64,000 nucleotides of DNA from Saprospiraceae bacterium. GTDB lineage: Bacteria; Bacteroidota; Bacteroidia; Chitinophagales; Saprospiraceae. The stretch is taken from contig JADJLG010000001.1 in NCBI GenBank assembly GCA_016710235.1, positions 1,725,501 through 1,789,500 on the forward strand, in the 5' to 3' direction. The position numbers were made by a program, and so were the translations under genes. Within the stretch, counting starts at the first letter, position 1; each line of letters begins with the position of its first letter. Positions 55,559-64,000 of this stretch are shown in pieces. Under the pieces are notes generated by a model, which had not been told where the DNA came from, did no database searches, and saw nothing but the letters and a program-made list of their open reading frames with translations.

Positions 55559-56311
55559 GTGTCCTTACGTTTAGTCATTATACCCACTTACAATGAGATC
55601 GAAAACATTGAAGCGATACTCCGTGCTGTCATGGAGCGTCCTGTAATGTTTGATGTCCTAGTAGTGGATGATGGTTCACCGGATGGTACAGCTGCAAAGG
55701 TTAAAGAATTGCAGCTTGAATTTACCGGGAGAATCTACCTCATGGAGAGATCTGAGAAAAATGGATTAGGAACAGCATATATTGCTGGATTTAAGTGGGC
55801 TTTGGAAGGCGGTTATCAGTATATCGGCGAAATGGATGCCGATTTTTCTCACCCCCCTGAAAAATTGGATGAGCTGAGTCAAGTCCTCGAAACAAATCAG
55901 GCTGATGTATCAGTAGGGTCTCGATATATTAAAGATGGTGGGGTGATCAACTGGCCAATAAGCCGCTTGCTTCTCAGCAGATCGGCTTCATTTTATGTGC
56001 AGTGGATCACAGGGATGAACGTTCAGGATCCTACAGCTGGATTCGCATTTTACAAACGTGAGGTCCTGGAAAATATAGACCTGGACCAAATCAGATTTGT
56101 AGGTTATGCTTTTCAAATTGAAATGAAGTATGCTGCGCATAGATTGGGATATCGTGTTAAAGAAGTACCAATCATCTTTCCGGATAGGGCAAAAGGTAAA
56201 TCCAAAATGAATATCTTTATTGTCAGAGAAGCGTTAACCGGAGTATTTGCGATGAGATTTTTCAGATCTTATAAAAGATACATCAAGTCATCGAACTCAA
56301 AATCCTCCTGA
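55559..56311 (+). CDS. Polyprenol-phosphate mannose synthase
   Basis: The 250-residue GT-A/GT2 enzyme has a GTG start, then VIIPTYNEIENIEAIL, VVDDGSPDGTA, the DxD-type region MDADFSHPPEKL, VGSRYIKDGGV and PTAGFAFYKREVL, as in DPM1-like synthases. It lacks a C-terminal membrane part, as soluble DPM1 types do. It would transfer mannose from GDP-mannose to a polyprenyl phosphate at the inner membrane. The product could serve the GT-C enzyme encoded at 40448. The next gene is on the opposite strand. Confidence 0.9.
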   Translation: MSLRLVIIPTYNEIENIEAILRAVMERPVMFDVLVVDDGSPDGTAAKVKELQLEFTGRIYLMERSEKNGLGTAYIAGFKWALEGGYQYIGEMDADFSHPPEKLDELSQVLETNQADVSVGSRYIKDGGVINWPISRLLLSRSASFYVQWITGMNVQDPTAGFAFYKREVLENIDLDQIRFVGYAFQIEMKYAAHRLGYRVKEVPIIFPDRAKGKSKMNIFIVREALTGVFAMRFFRSYKRYIKSSNSKSS

Positions 56312-56403
56312 CAATTTATTTCTTCAGAAAGGGCAACGTTAAAATGTGGATTGACCCGAATTTTTCTTTGCCGATCTATTTCAGATCAAAGAGTGGGATT
56401 AAA

Positions 56404-57681
56404 TTAAAGTTTTGTCACGAGTATTTTATCGATGCGTTGTCCGTCTTTATCAATGATTTCCAGGCGATAATTATCCAATAAAAGTACATCACCCACTTCA
56501 GGTAAATTTTGTTGGAAATGAATAAATAAACCTGCTACGGTGTTGAACCTATTTTTGAAACTCATGTCGATCTGCAGATTAAAAAATCTCACAAATTCAA
56601 CAGCTGAATATTGACCATCCACAAACCAGCTTTTGTCGTCTCTTGAGATGATTTTGTATTCGTCTTGATGATCAGCAGACACATCACCAACCAAAGCATC
56701 CATAAGATCATCCATAGTAACCATGCCGGCTGTGCTACCATACTCATCAATGACAATGGCATAATGCATTTTTTCTTTTTTGAAAACTTCCAGGACTTTA
56801 TATGCAAACGAAACTTCGTTGATGAATACAGGTTTTTTGATGAAGTCGTTGAGATCTAGTTTTTGATTTTGTGCAGCCAGAAATAAATCTTTCATCAGGA
56901 CTATTCCCACAATTTTATCGATATTATTTTCAATGACAACAGGATAGGCGGAATGGATTTCATTTTTTATTTTCGACTGGATGTCTTCCCAACTATCGTT
57001 GATATCGAAGAATACGATTTCACCTCTATGCGTAAAAATAGTGTCCACTTTTTGGTCTCCTAATTCGAAGACGCGTTCCATGATATCATGTTCTATTTCG
57101 AGAATTTCTCCTCCATCTGCGCTTTCCTTTATAATGGATTTAATTTCTTCCTCTGAGACTTTTTGATCTGTCGTTTTACCAATCCCGAGTAATTGAAGTA
57201 AAACATCATTTGTTGCACTGAGCAACCACACAAAAGGAGATACCAATATGGTGAGTATGTTCATCGGTCTTACAAGCAACATTGCAATCGATTCAGGAAA
57301 TGCCAATCCAATTCTTTTTGGTAATAATTCACCGAGAACGATGGACAAATATGTGATGATGATGACGACAATGCTGACTGCAATGGTATTGGCAAAGGAT
57401 GAAGAAATGCTGGTATGAAGTAAAAGGAAATCGCGAATTTCCGATGTAAATTTTTCACCACTGAATACTCCCAACAAAATACCTATCAAGGTGATACCTA
57501 TTTGTACAGTGGAAAAAAACCTCGTTGGATTTTCTGAAAGCATCAGTACATCTTCTGCTTTTTTATTTCCTTTTTTCTTTTGTTGTTCTAATTTAAATCT
57601 CCTTGCTGACACCAATGCCATTTCTGCCATGGAGAAAAGACCGTTGAGAAGTATCAGGAAAAGGATAATGATGAATTCCAT
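56404..57681 (-). CDS. CNNM/CorC (DUF21-CBS) membrane protein
   Basis: The 425-residue protein has the HlyC/CorC layout: an N-terminal DUF21 membrane domain at about 1-180 (NGLFSMAEMALVSARRFKLE, VLGELLPKRIGLAFPES), a CBS pair at about 200-320 (TIFTHRGEIVFFDIND, YAIVIDEYGSTAGMVTMDD) and a C-terminal CorC_HlyC domain. The family takes part in metal ion, probably magnesium or cobalt, homeostasis. CAAAATTA at 57689-57696 reads as a -7 box on the minus strand very close to the start, so the message could be almost leaderless. Confidence 0.92.
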   Translation of the reverse strand: MEFIIILFLILLNGLFSMAEMALVSARRFKLEQQKKKGNKKAEDVLMLSENPTRFFSTVQIGITLIGILLGVFSGEKFTSEIRDFLLLHTSISSSFANTIAVSIVVIIITYLSIVLGELLPKRIGLAFPESIAMLLVRPMNILTILVSPFVWLLSATNDVLLQLLGIGKTTDQKVSEEEIKSIIKESADGGEILEIEHDIMERVFELGDQKVDTIFTHRGEIVFFDINDSWEDIQSKIKNEIHSAYPVVIENNIDKIVGIVLMKDLFLAAQNQKLDLNDFIKKPVFINEVSFAYKVLEVFKKEKMHYAIVIDEYGSTAGMVTMDDLMDALVGDVSADHQDEYKIISRDDKSWFVDGQYSAVEFVRFFNLQIDMSFKNRFNTVAGLFIHFQQNLPEVGDVLLLDNYRLEIIDKDGQRIDKILVTKL

Positions 57682-57760
57682 TCGTTCGCAAAATTAATTC
57701 ATTGTCTATACTTGGAAGGTAAATTCATAAAAATGTCTGGAGAAGACTAGTGTTAATCAT

Positions 57761-57802
57761 AAAAAAACCGGAAAAGGCAAGTGAATACCCTTCCCGGTTT
57801 TA
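57761..57802 (-). terminator. Intrinsic terminator of the S9 peptidase gene
   Basis: On the minus strand AAACCGGGAAGGG pairs with CCTTTTCCGGTTT across a short loop and is followed by a T run. It lies after the peptidase gene and before the CorC-like gene. Confidence 0.85.
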
Positions 57803-57817
57803 AAATTTAATTTCGGT

Positions 57818-60487
57818 CTATTTTACCTCCAGTGTACCTGTCATTTTAGCAGCGCCCATTTCAGGAATGATCTTCGTATATTGATACACCCTTCTATCGG
57901 TTTTGCCAATCCAAATGACCATATCACCGGGATCTCCTGCAGCTGATTTCATACTAATTACCCAACAATCCTGTCCTTTAATCGATTCAGATCCATCCAC
58001 TGAGATGATATAATCTGCTGAAGACATTTTGTGTAAATCAACATTGGAAACTTTGGTTTTGTATGATTCTGACAAAGGCAAGCAAGCTATCTGCATGAAA
58101 TTTGCCGGACCGTCTGCAAAACATGCTTGGTTGAGTTTGATTTCACTTTCCTTTTTTTGTCCTGAAATATTCATTTTTAAGTTTACCTGAGTAGCTGTAT
58201 AGTCCATCAAAATATTCACAGGACCTTGGTCCATGAATCTTTTTCTTGGCGCTATGCTTTTCTTTTCAAAACTACCTTCCTCTTTCATTTCACCCATAGG
58301 AGTCTCCATCTGGTCTGTGATGAAAAAATGGTCACCTTTGTCTTGGATTTCGATATTTTCGATCAGGTCCATATTTTGGCCCATTGCTTCCAGTTTTACT
58401 TTATACAGATAAGTTCCTGGTATTAATTCTGCATCCGGAACGGCAATTACAAGACTTGATTCGTCTAATTTTTCAGCTTCCGATAAATTGGCTGGATTGA
58501 CTGTTATTTCTTTGAGCCTTTCAGCAACTGCCGGAGGCATTTCTTCCTGGAAGCGACCACCCAGATGTGCTGCAAGAAACTTTTCTGCTGCGGCGCAGAA
58601 AGCCATATTGTTTACGGGTCTTGCAAATCCATGGCCTTCATCCGGAGCACAGATATATTCTACGGGAAGGTTTTTATTTCTCATAGCCATCACGATTTGA
58701 TCTGATTCAGCTTTTTTGACGCGGGGATCATTCGCTCCTTGGACGACTAGCAAGGGAGCTTTGATTTTGTCCACTGAGAAAAGCGGTGATTGTCTTTTGA
58801 GTTGGGCTTCGCCTTCCGGATTGGTTGGATCTCCCATTCTTTCATGGAAGATTTTGCGACCTGCTTCCCAGTATGGTGGAATAGAATTCAATAATGTCAG
58901 AAGGCTCGAAGGACCTACTAGGGAAACACCACATGCATATACATCCGGAGTGAATGTCAGACCTGCCAGAGTGGCATATCCTCCATAGGAACCTCCCATA
59001 ATTCCGACCCTTTTTGGATCTACTATACCTTTTTCTACCAGATGTCGCACACCCCAGGTGATATCGTCCTGCATTTTATCACCCCACTGCTTGTTTCCTG
59101 CATCAATAAATTTCTTACCAAAGCCGGTCGATGATCTAAAATTGGGTTGCAACACTGCATAGCCCCGATTGGCCAAGAATTGTGCATAAGAATGATATCC
59201 CCAATAATCTCTCGCCCAAGGTCCTCCGTGAGGAAATACGACCAAAGGCAAATTTTTAGAAGCGATGCCTTTCGGCAATGTGAGGTAAGCAGGAATCACC
59301 ATACCGTCTGATGACTTGTAACTGATCGGCTTCATCGGTGCCAGATCTTCCAATGGCATATTTGGTCTTGGTTTGTACTGGAAGGTAGTTTTCTTGGTGT
59401 TCCTGTCATACAGGTACACTGTGCCTGGATCTGTATCTGAATATGTTGCGATCAAATATTTTCGCTCGTCTCTTGTTGGACTGTACAAGCTGACTTCTTT
59501 GCCTTTGAATTGTTTTTTCAAACTGTTATATTCTGATTCCAATTCTTTGTCTTTCCAGTACAGTCTCGGCTTGTCTTCAGTATAGCTCGTGTACAGCATT
59601 TTATGTGTCATCTCTGAAAATTCTGCACTCCCAAAATCTACCTTTTTCTCAGGATCAGATTCAACAAAAGTCTCTTTCTTATTTAGAATATTGAGCAAAA
59701 TCAATTTTGAGATGTCAGTATTTGTTCCTTTGTTGGTTTCCAGATAAACCTGAGCGCCATCCGTATGGAAATATATAGGTGCAAAGTTTTCCAATACATC
59801 GCAATGGTAGATAGGCACGAAAGCTTTTGGATCGACCCGTAACAGGTCAGTAGATCCATCTTCATTAGATCTCATCGCAAGTCTCAATTTGTCCTTCAAA
59901 TCAAATATCCAAGCAACCATCCTTTCGTCATTTTGGCGAAGTAGTTTCAATTCACCTGTGGAGATTTTCAATTGGTACAGATCATGCCAAGCGGGATCTC
60001 TGTCATTGAGCCCGATATACATGAGGTCAGGATTGGACAACGGCACTGAATAAATCATTGCTCTGACTTTGGGTTTGTCGGTCAAGTTCCGAGAGTTTGG
60101 AACACCTGTTTCTGAGTCCGATTTGTCGAGAGGGTTTACCGCATAGACCATATAGTTTTCATCTCCTCCTTTGTCCTGAACATAGAGGATGTATTTTGAA
60201 TCATTTGACCAGAAGTAGCTGCTTATTGGTCGTTTGGTGTCTGCTGTGATAGGTTTGGCAGATTCAAATGGCTCGGAAGCTTTCTTTATCCAGATGTTTC
60301 GAGTTCCTTTAAAAGGCTTGATAAATGAGATAAAGTTTCCATTTGGAGAGATTTTAGCTCCTGAAATTTCAGGATCGCCAAAAAATAATTCCCGATCGAT
60401 TATAGTTGGTAATCCTTGTTTTTTGGATTGAGCCTGAACGGCTAATGCAGTTAATGTGACGACAGTCATTAAAAAATATTTTTTCAT
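57818..60487 (-). CDS. S9-family serine peptidase with C-terminal extension
   Basis: The 889-residue protein has a signal peptide (MKKYFLMTVVTLTALAVQAQ). A beta-propeller-like part at about 25-390 is followed by an alpha/beta-hydrolase domain with the nucleophile GGSYGGY near residue 499, the acid in GANDPRV, and the His in DEGHGFARP. After residue ~660 comes an extra domain of about 200 residues with beta strands (ENIEIQDKGDHFFITDQM, ISMKSAAGDPGDMVIWIG) that typical S9 enzymes lack. It cleaves peptides in the periplasm. It lies 18 bp after rsmB on the same strand. Confidence 0.9.
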   Translation of the reverse strand: MKKYFLMTVVTLTALAVQAQSKKQGLPTIIDRELFFGDPEISGAKISPNGNFISFIKPFKGTRNIWIKKASEPFESAKPITADTKRPISSYFWSNDSKYILYVQDKGGDENYMVYAVNPLDKSDSETGVPNSRNLTDKPKVRAMIYSVPLSNPDLMYIGLNDRDPAWHDLYQLKISTGELKLLRQNDERMVAWIFDLKDKLRLAMRSNEDGSTDLLRVDPKAFVPIYHCDVLENFAPIYFHTDGAQVYLETNKGTNTDISKLILLNILNKKETFVESDPEKKVDFGSAEFSEMTHKMLYTSYTEDKPRLYWKDKELESEYNSLKKQFKGKEVSLYSPTRDERKYLIATYSDTDPGTVYLYDRNTKKTTFQYKPRPNMPLEDLAPMKPISYKSSDGMVIPAYLTLPKGIASKNLPLVVFPHGGPWARDYWGYHSYAQFLANRGYAVLQPNFRSSTGFGKKFIDAGNKQWGDKMQDDITWGVRHLVEKGIVDPKRVGIMGGSYGGYATLAGLTFTPDVYACGVSLVGPSSLLTLLNSIPPYWEAGRKIFHERMGDPTNPEGEAQLKRQSPLFSVDKIKAPLLVVQGANDPRVKKAESDQIVMAMRNKNLPVEYICAPDEGHGFARPVNNMAFCAAAEKFLAAHLGGRFQEEMPPAVAERLKEITVNPANLSEAEKLDESSLVIAVPDAELIPGTYLYKVKLEAMGQNMDLIENIEIQDKGDHFFITDQMETPMGEMKEEGSFEKKSIAPRKRFMDQGPVNILMDYTATQVNLKMNISGQKKESEIKLNQACFADGPANFMQIACLPLSESYKTKVSNVDLHKMSSADYIISVDGSESIKGQDCWVISMKSAAGDPGDMVIWIGKTDRRVYQYTKIIPEMGAAKMTGTLEVK

Positions 60488-60505
60488 ACAAAATACATTA
60501 TTGGA

Positions 60506-61717
60506 TTAATTGTTTTTCCTTGTTAATCGAGCCATGTAAAATCCATCGAATCCTTTTTGGTCGGGCCAGATTGTAGACTCTTCTTCAAGCTCAAAATTTT
60601 TTGAAGCCTCCAAAAATGAAGAAACCTGTTTTTGATTTTCTGATGGCAATATACTGCAAGTTGCATAAACCAATTTGCCTCCGGGTTTCAGCATTTCAGA
60701 ATACTGTGACAAAATCTGTGCCTGAATTGTGTGGATTTCCGATATAAAGGAAGGACTTAATTTCCACTTGGCATCAGGATTTCGACGAAGTACACCCAAT
60801 CCACTACAAGGAACATCCAAAAGGAGACGATCACAAGATCTGTGCAGACGCTTAATTGTTTTGGTGGATTCTATGGGTCTGGTTTCAATGATGCTGACAC
60901 CTGCTCTACTGGAGCGATTTCTCAATTCATTGAGTTTATAGGCCTCTTTATCCAGGCATAACAATGTCCCTTTGTTTTTCATTAAAGCTGCCAGGTGAAG
61001 ACTTTTACCACCGGCTCCTGCACAAGCATCGATGACCCTCATACCGGCTTGAACATCCAGAAATGGTGCGATCAATTGAGAATTAGCGTCTTGAACTTCA
61101 AAAAATCCGGACTTAAAGAGATCATTTTGAAAGATATTTTGTCGGGAAAGTACAAGTGCGCTTGGATAATTTGGTCCTGGGTCTTGAGACAAGATCCCTT
61201 GGTTTTCAAGCAATTTTGCCAATCTATCTTTTTCGGTTTTGAGACTGTTGCTTCGGATAACGAACGCAGCCGGTTGGTTGAGTGAATGGAGTAGCGAGTC
61301 CCAATGTTTTTCCAGTTCTTGTATACCCAGGTCGTCCATCCAATCCGGTATAGACTCTTTGATTTTTCTGACGGATCCTCCTTCTTCCAGATTCTTATCG
61401 ATTGATTCCAGATATTTTGGATCCAATGTGAGCCAATCCGGAACGGATTTGTTTTTCAGGTAAAAGTAACAGCGAACGAGAAGATCAATATCTGTGTCCT
61501 GACCCAGTAGGAACGTGTAAAATCTCTTGAATCGTATAATGCCATAAACCGACTCAGCTACAAAAGCCCTGTCTCGAGCACCAAGTTGTTTGTTAGATTT
61601 GAACGCTTTCTCTACCGCTTTGTCGGCATACATGCCTGAAATCATAATTTGATGAAGAATAAAGCTGATCTGGGCTATGAGTGGCTTATGATACCGTGAA
61701 GATGAATGGTTGGACAA
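60506..61717 (-). CDS. RsmB/NOP2-type rRNA cytosine-C5 methyltransferase
   Basis: The 403-residue enzyme has an N-terminal NusB-like part (GARDRAFVAESVYGIIRF), the SAM motif DACAGAGGKSLHLA, and the motif DVPCSGLGVLRRNPD. The catalytic cysteine motif YATCSILPSEN follows. It methylates C5 of a cytidine, in E. coli C967 of 16S rRNA. The S9 peptidase gene starts 18 bp downstream of its stop, so the two may be one transcript. The exact target in this organism is inferred. Confidence 0.88.
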   Translation of the reverse strand: MSNHSSSRYHKPLIAQISFILHQIMISGMYADKAVEKAFKSNKQLGARDRAFVAESVYGIIRFKRFYTFLLGQDTDIDLLVRCYFYLKNKSVPDWLTLDPKYLESIDKNLEEGGSVRKIKESIPDWMDDLGIQELEKHWDSLLHSLNQPAAFVIRSNSLKTEKDRLAKLLENQGILSQDPGPNYPSALVLSRQNIFQNDLFKSGFFEVQDANSQLIAPFLDVQAGMRVIDACAGAGGKSLHLAALMKNKGTLLCLDKEAYKLNELRNRSSRAGVSIIETRPIESTKTIKRLHRSCDRLLLDVPCSGLGVLRRNPDAKWKLSPSFISEIHTIQAQILSQYSEMLKPGGKLVYATCSILPSENQKQVSSFLEASKNFELEEESTIWPDQKGFDGFYMARLTRKNN

Positions 61718-62111
61718 TGCAATGATTTTAGAATTCAGCTAAATCTTATTCGGAAGGAGTGCAAAGATAAAACCAAAAGTCAGAGCAAGACTCTGATTCC
61801 AAGCCGAATCAAGTCTAAATAATTTGGACTGTACACTGATTTTATTGGAAGTCAGACAGTTTCAAATATTCGAAAATACTGTGTTCGGATTAAAAAGTCT
61901 TAAAATCATGGTTTTCCCTTAAATTTTGATAAAAAACAATGGAATGCAATGATTATCAACACCATTCAGGCTCGAGATCACAGAAAAATTACGGAAAAGT
62001 TAAGTTTTAGGCAGAAAAAAAGCCAAAAGGATTATAGATTCTGGAGTAAAGGTTTTTTCTTTGTAGGTCAAACAAATTTGATTAAATTTTAAAATTACAA
62101 ATCAATCACTC
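61718..62111. other. Intergenic stretch without a gene
   Basis: This is the divergent space between rsmB and the OmpA gene. I see no open frame or tRNA. TTTCTTTG near 62047 is one base off the -7 consensus and could serve the OmpA gene. Confidence 0.45.
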
Positions 62112-63587
62112 ATGAAAAGATTTTTAGCGAGCTTTCTATTTTGCGCTATGGTCATGCTAAACAGCGTTACCGCGCAAGATTTACCGGTGAACACGCTTAC
62201 TGTGAAACCGGTGTGGATTAATTTCCACTCCCCAAATAACGACAACAAGGACTTATTCAATGACCTTGACAATGCTTTTGAACTAGGTTACAATCGCCAT
62301 TTTGGCAAGTGGTTTTCATTGGGATTGCCATTGCGTATAGGTGCAGCTAGATTTCCAAAACTGGATTCTTCTGACAATGTAATTGGTTATGGTAAAGCAC
62401 AATACTATACTGGCTTAGATGTATTAGGAAATTTGCACTTATTCAGAGGCAAAGCGGTTTCTCCATTCCTATATGCAGGTATCGGAGGAGCTATGCAGGA
62501 CTTTGACGATTTCTATGCTCAAGTGCCTGTAGGACTTGGTGTTGACATTAGGTTGACTGACCTAGTGAGCGTGGTTGCTCAAACAGATTATAGATTGGCG
62601 CTTAAAGAAGGCTACAACAACTGGCAGCATGCCATAGGAATTCGCGCTTGTTTATGCGGAAAACCTAAAGATATGGACAAAGACGGTGTTCCAGACAAAG
62701 TAGATATGTGTCCTGATGTACCTGGTACAATAAATGGTTGCCCTGATACTGACGGTGACGGCATTGCAAATAAGGATGACAAATGTCCTGAAGAAGCCGG
62801 AGTTCCTGAAAATATGGGATGTCCTGCTGACCGTGACAAAGATGGTGTTTATGACAGAGATGATATGTGTCCTGACGTAGCAGGTACTCTCAAAGGATGT
62901 CCTGATAAAGACCGCGATGGTGTAGCTGACAAAGACGATAAATGTCCGGATGTAGCGGGAACTCTGATGGGATGTCCTGATACAGACCGTGACGGAATTG
63001 CAGACAAAGATGATAAGTGTCCAACAGTAGCAGGTCCTGCTTCTAACATGGGATGTCCAATCGACAAAGATGGAGATGGTGTTGAAGATTCTAAAGATGC
63101 ATGTCCTGACGTACCGGGAACATTGATGGGATGTCCTGACCGCGACAAAGACGGTGTAGCTGACAAAGACGACAAGTGTCCGGAAACTCCGGGAGTAAAA
63201 TCTAACAATGGCTGCCCTGAGATCAAGGTTGAAGACAAGAAAATACTAGATGTAGCCATGCGTTCTGTTCAGTTTGAAACAGGCACAGCTGTCATCACCA
63301 AAGCATCTTACAAAAACTTGAATGATGTCGTAAGTGTGATGAACAAGTATCCAGAAATGATGGTGAGCATCGAAGGTCACACAGATAACGTTGGTGATGC
63401 CAATTCTAATCAGAGATTGTCTGAGAAAAGAGCAAAAGCTTGTCTTGACTATTTGGTGAAGCAAGGAATTAATGCGACTCGACTAATTTCTGCCGGTTAT
63501 GGTGAAACAAGACCTATAGGAGACAATACCACAGCTGCAGGTAGACAAGAAAACAGAAGAACTGAATTCAATCCTATCTGGAGATAA
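62112..63587 (+). CDS. OmpA-family protein with thrombospondin type 3 repeats
   Basis: The 491-residue protein has a signal peptide (MKRFLASFLFCAMVMLNSVTAQ), an N-terminal beta-barrel at about 25-185, and about seven Asp-rich calcium-binding TSP3 repeats at about 190-375 (DKDGVPDKVDMCPD pattern). A C-terminal OmpA/MotB peptidoglycan-binding domain starts near 380 (IEGHTDNVGDANSNQRLSEK, AGRQENRRTEF). It links the outer membrane to the peptidoglycan. The DNA of the repeats is itself repetitive, which gives long mirror frames on the other strand. A terminator follows the stop. Confidence 0.95.
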   Translation: MKRFLASFLFCAMVMLNSVTAQDLPVNTLTVKPVWINFHSPNNDNKDLFNDLDNAFELGYNRHFGKWFSLGLPLRIGAARFPKLDSSDNVIGYGKAQYYTGLDVLGNLHLFRGKAVSPFLYAGIGGAMQDFDDFYAQVPVGLGVDIRLTDLVSVVAQTDYRLALKEGYNNWQHAIGIRACLCGKPKDMDKDGVPDKVDMCPDVPGTINGCPDTDGDGIANKDDKCPEEAGVPENMGCPADRDKDGVYDRDDMCPDVAGTLKGCPDKDRDGVADKDDKCPDVAGTLMGCPDTDRDGIADKDDKCPTVAGPASNMGCPIDKDGDGVEDSKDACPDVPGTLMGCPDRDKDGVADKDDKCPETPGVKSNNGCPEIKVEDKKILDVAMRSVQFETGTAVITKASYKNLNDVVSVMNKYPEMMVSIEGHTDNVGDANSNQRLSEKRAKACLDYLVKQGINATRLISAGYGETRPIGDNTTAAGRQENRRTEFNPIWR

Positions 63588-63608
63588 AATTTTAGTGATT
63601 TAGGTAGT

Positions 63609-63663
63609 AGAAGCTGCCAATAGTTGATACGATGTATTGACTATCGGGCAGCTTCTTTTTTTT
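63609..63663 (+). terminator. Intrinsic terminator of the OmpA gene
   Basis: GAAGCTGCC (63610-63618) pairs with GGCAGCTTC (63647-63655), with an inner stem, followed by eight T residues. Confidence 0.9.
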
Positions 63664-63756
63664 GTATCAATACAAATAGCACAAGAGAATCAAGCTCTTT
63701 AGTTAGTATCAGCGGCCATGCTGATCCTGCAACTACAAACAAGATGAAATTGTTAG

Positions 63757-63764
63757 TATTTTTG
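63757..63764 (+). promoter_or_regulatory. -7 box of the upp gene
   Basis: TATTTTTG matches TAnnTTTG and lies 16 bp before the upp start. No clear -33 box is present. Confidence 0.5.
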
Positions 63765-63780
63765 TTCAGCAAAAAACTAT

Positions 63781-64000
63781 ATGGTTCATTTACTCACCTC
63801 AAAAAGATCAGTAGCAGACGAGTTGTTATATGAATTGAGGGACCGCAGCCACAATCGCAATCGCCAATTATTTCGCGATCGGATGAAAAAATTGGGTTGG
63901 ATTATGGCTTATGAAATCAGCCAAAATTTAGAATACAAATCCTGTACTGCAGACACAGGCCTGGGAGAGGCGCAATCATTTATAATAAATGATGAGCTGG
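63781..64000 (+). CDS. upp: Uracil phosphoribosyltransferase, 5' part only
   Basis: The gene starts at the ATG at 63781 and runs off the window. The first 73 residues include ELRDRSHNRNRQLFRDRMKK, then IMAYEISQNLEYKSC, a Bacteroidota-type UPRT N-terminus. The enzyme converts uracil and PRPP to UMP. The upstream frame has a stop shortly before, so no earlier start is possible. Confidence 0.8.
   Translation, partial: MVHLLTSKRSVADELLYELRDRSHNRNRQLFRDRMKKLGWIMAYEISQNLEYKSCTADTGLGEAQSFIINDEL

Noticed and set aside
62849..63259. 136-residue minus-strand frame with a repeated pattern
   Set aside because: It is the mirror of the Asp-rich TSP3 repeats of the OmpA gene.

Overview
The window looks like a chromosomal segment of a low-GC member of the Bacteroidota, most likely of the Saprospiria/Chitinophagia type. 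The signs are secreted proteins ending in type IX secretion (T9SS) sorting domains, TAnnTTTG promoter -7 boxes, few Shine-Dalgarno sites, an OmpA protein with thrombospondin type 3 repeats, a fused CcsBA cytochrome assembly protein, a fused E1 alpha/beta 2-oxoacid dehydrogenase and a bacterial GGGP-synthase-like gene. Species-level identity cannot be read from the sequence alone.

Layout. 0.1-6.2 kb: T9SS-secreted proteins, including a tandem duplicate whose 5' half has decayed, and a lipoprotein. 6.2-7.6 kb: non-coding, ending in a strongly folded element. 7.7-10.8 kb: cyanophycin synthetase and a DinB/DUF1569-like protein. 10.9-24.8 kb: ccsBA converging on a six-gene operon (read right to left) that encodes a membrane cytochrome-b-like protein, a membrane-anchored ferredoxin/FAD oxidoreductase, a 23-CXXCH and a 58-CXXCH multiheme cytochrome, an outer-membrane beta-barrel and an OB-fold lipoprotein. 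This is the most striking system here and looks like a trans-envelope electron conduit. 25.6-27.3 kb: GGGPS/PcrB and rsgA. 27.5-36.6 kb: an AT-rich accessory island with a frameshifted lipoprotein gene, a possible lipoprotein toxin with an overlapping putative immunity gene, a small Cys-rich protein, and three tandem copies of a two-gene module of secreted paralogues that show mosaic exchange.

37-44.6 kb: a cold-shock-like pair (DEAD-box helicase and RRM protein), a beta-barrel, a GT-C/TMTC-like mannosyltransferase, dprA and an alkaline phosphatase. 44.8-49.5 kb: a gene cut by an in-frame TGA, a GC-rich repeat, a large orphan formate dehydrogenase alpha subunit and a broken lipocalin-like lipoprotein. 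49.8-64 kb: FemAB/GNAT-like protein, a possible heme-oxygenase-fold protein, DUF1573 protein, E1 alpha/beta fusion, polyprenyl-phosphate mannose synthase, CorC/HlyC-type protein, S9 peptidase, rsmB, OmpA/TSP3 protein, and the start of upp at the window edge.

How the genes fit together. The multiheme operon needs covalent heme attachment, which the convergent ccsBA could supply. Polyprenyl-phosphate mannose synthase would make the donor that the TMTC-like glycosyltransferase uses, which suggests periplasmic protein O-mannosylation. The accessory stretches are rich in duplicates and broken genes, while housekeeping genes are intact.
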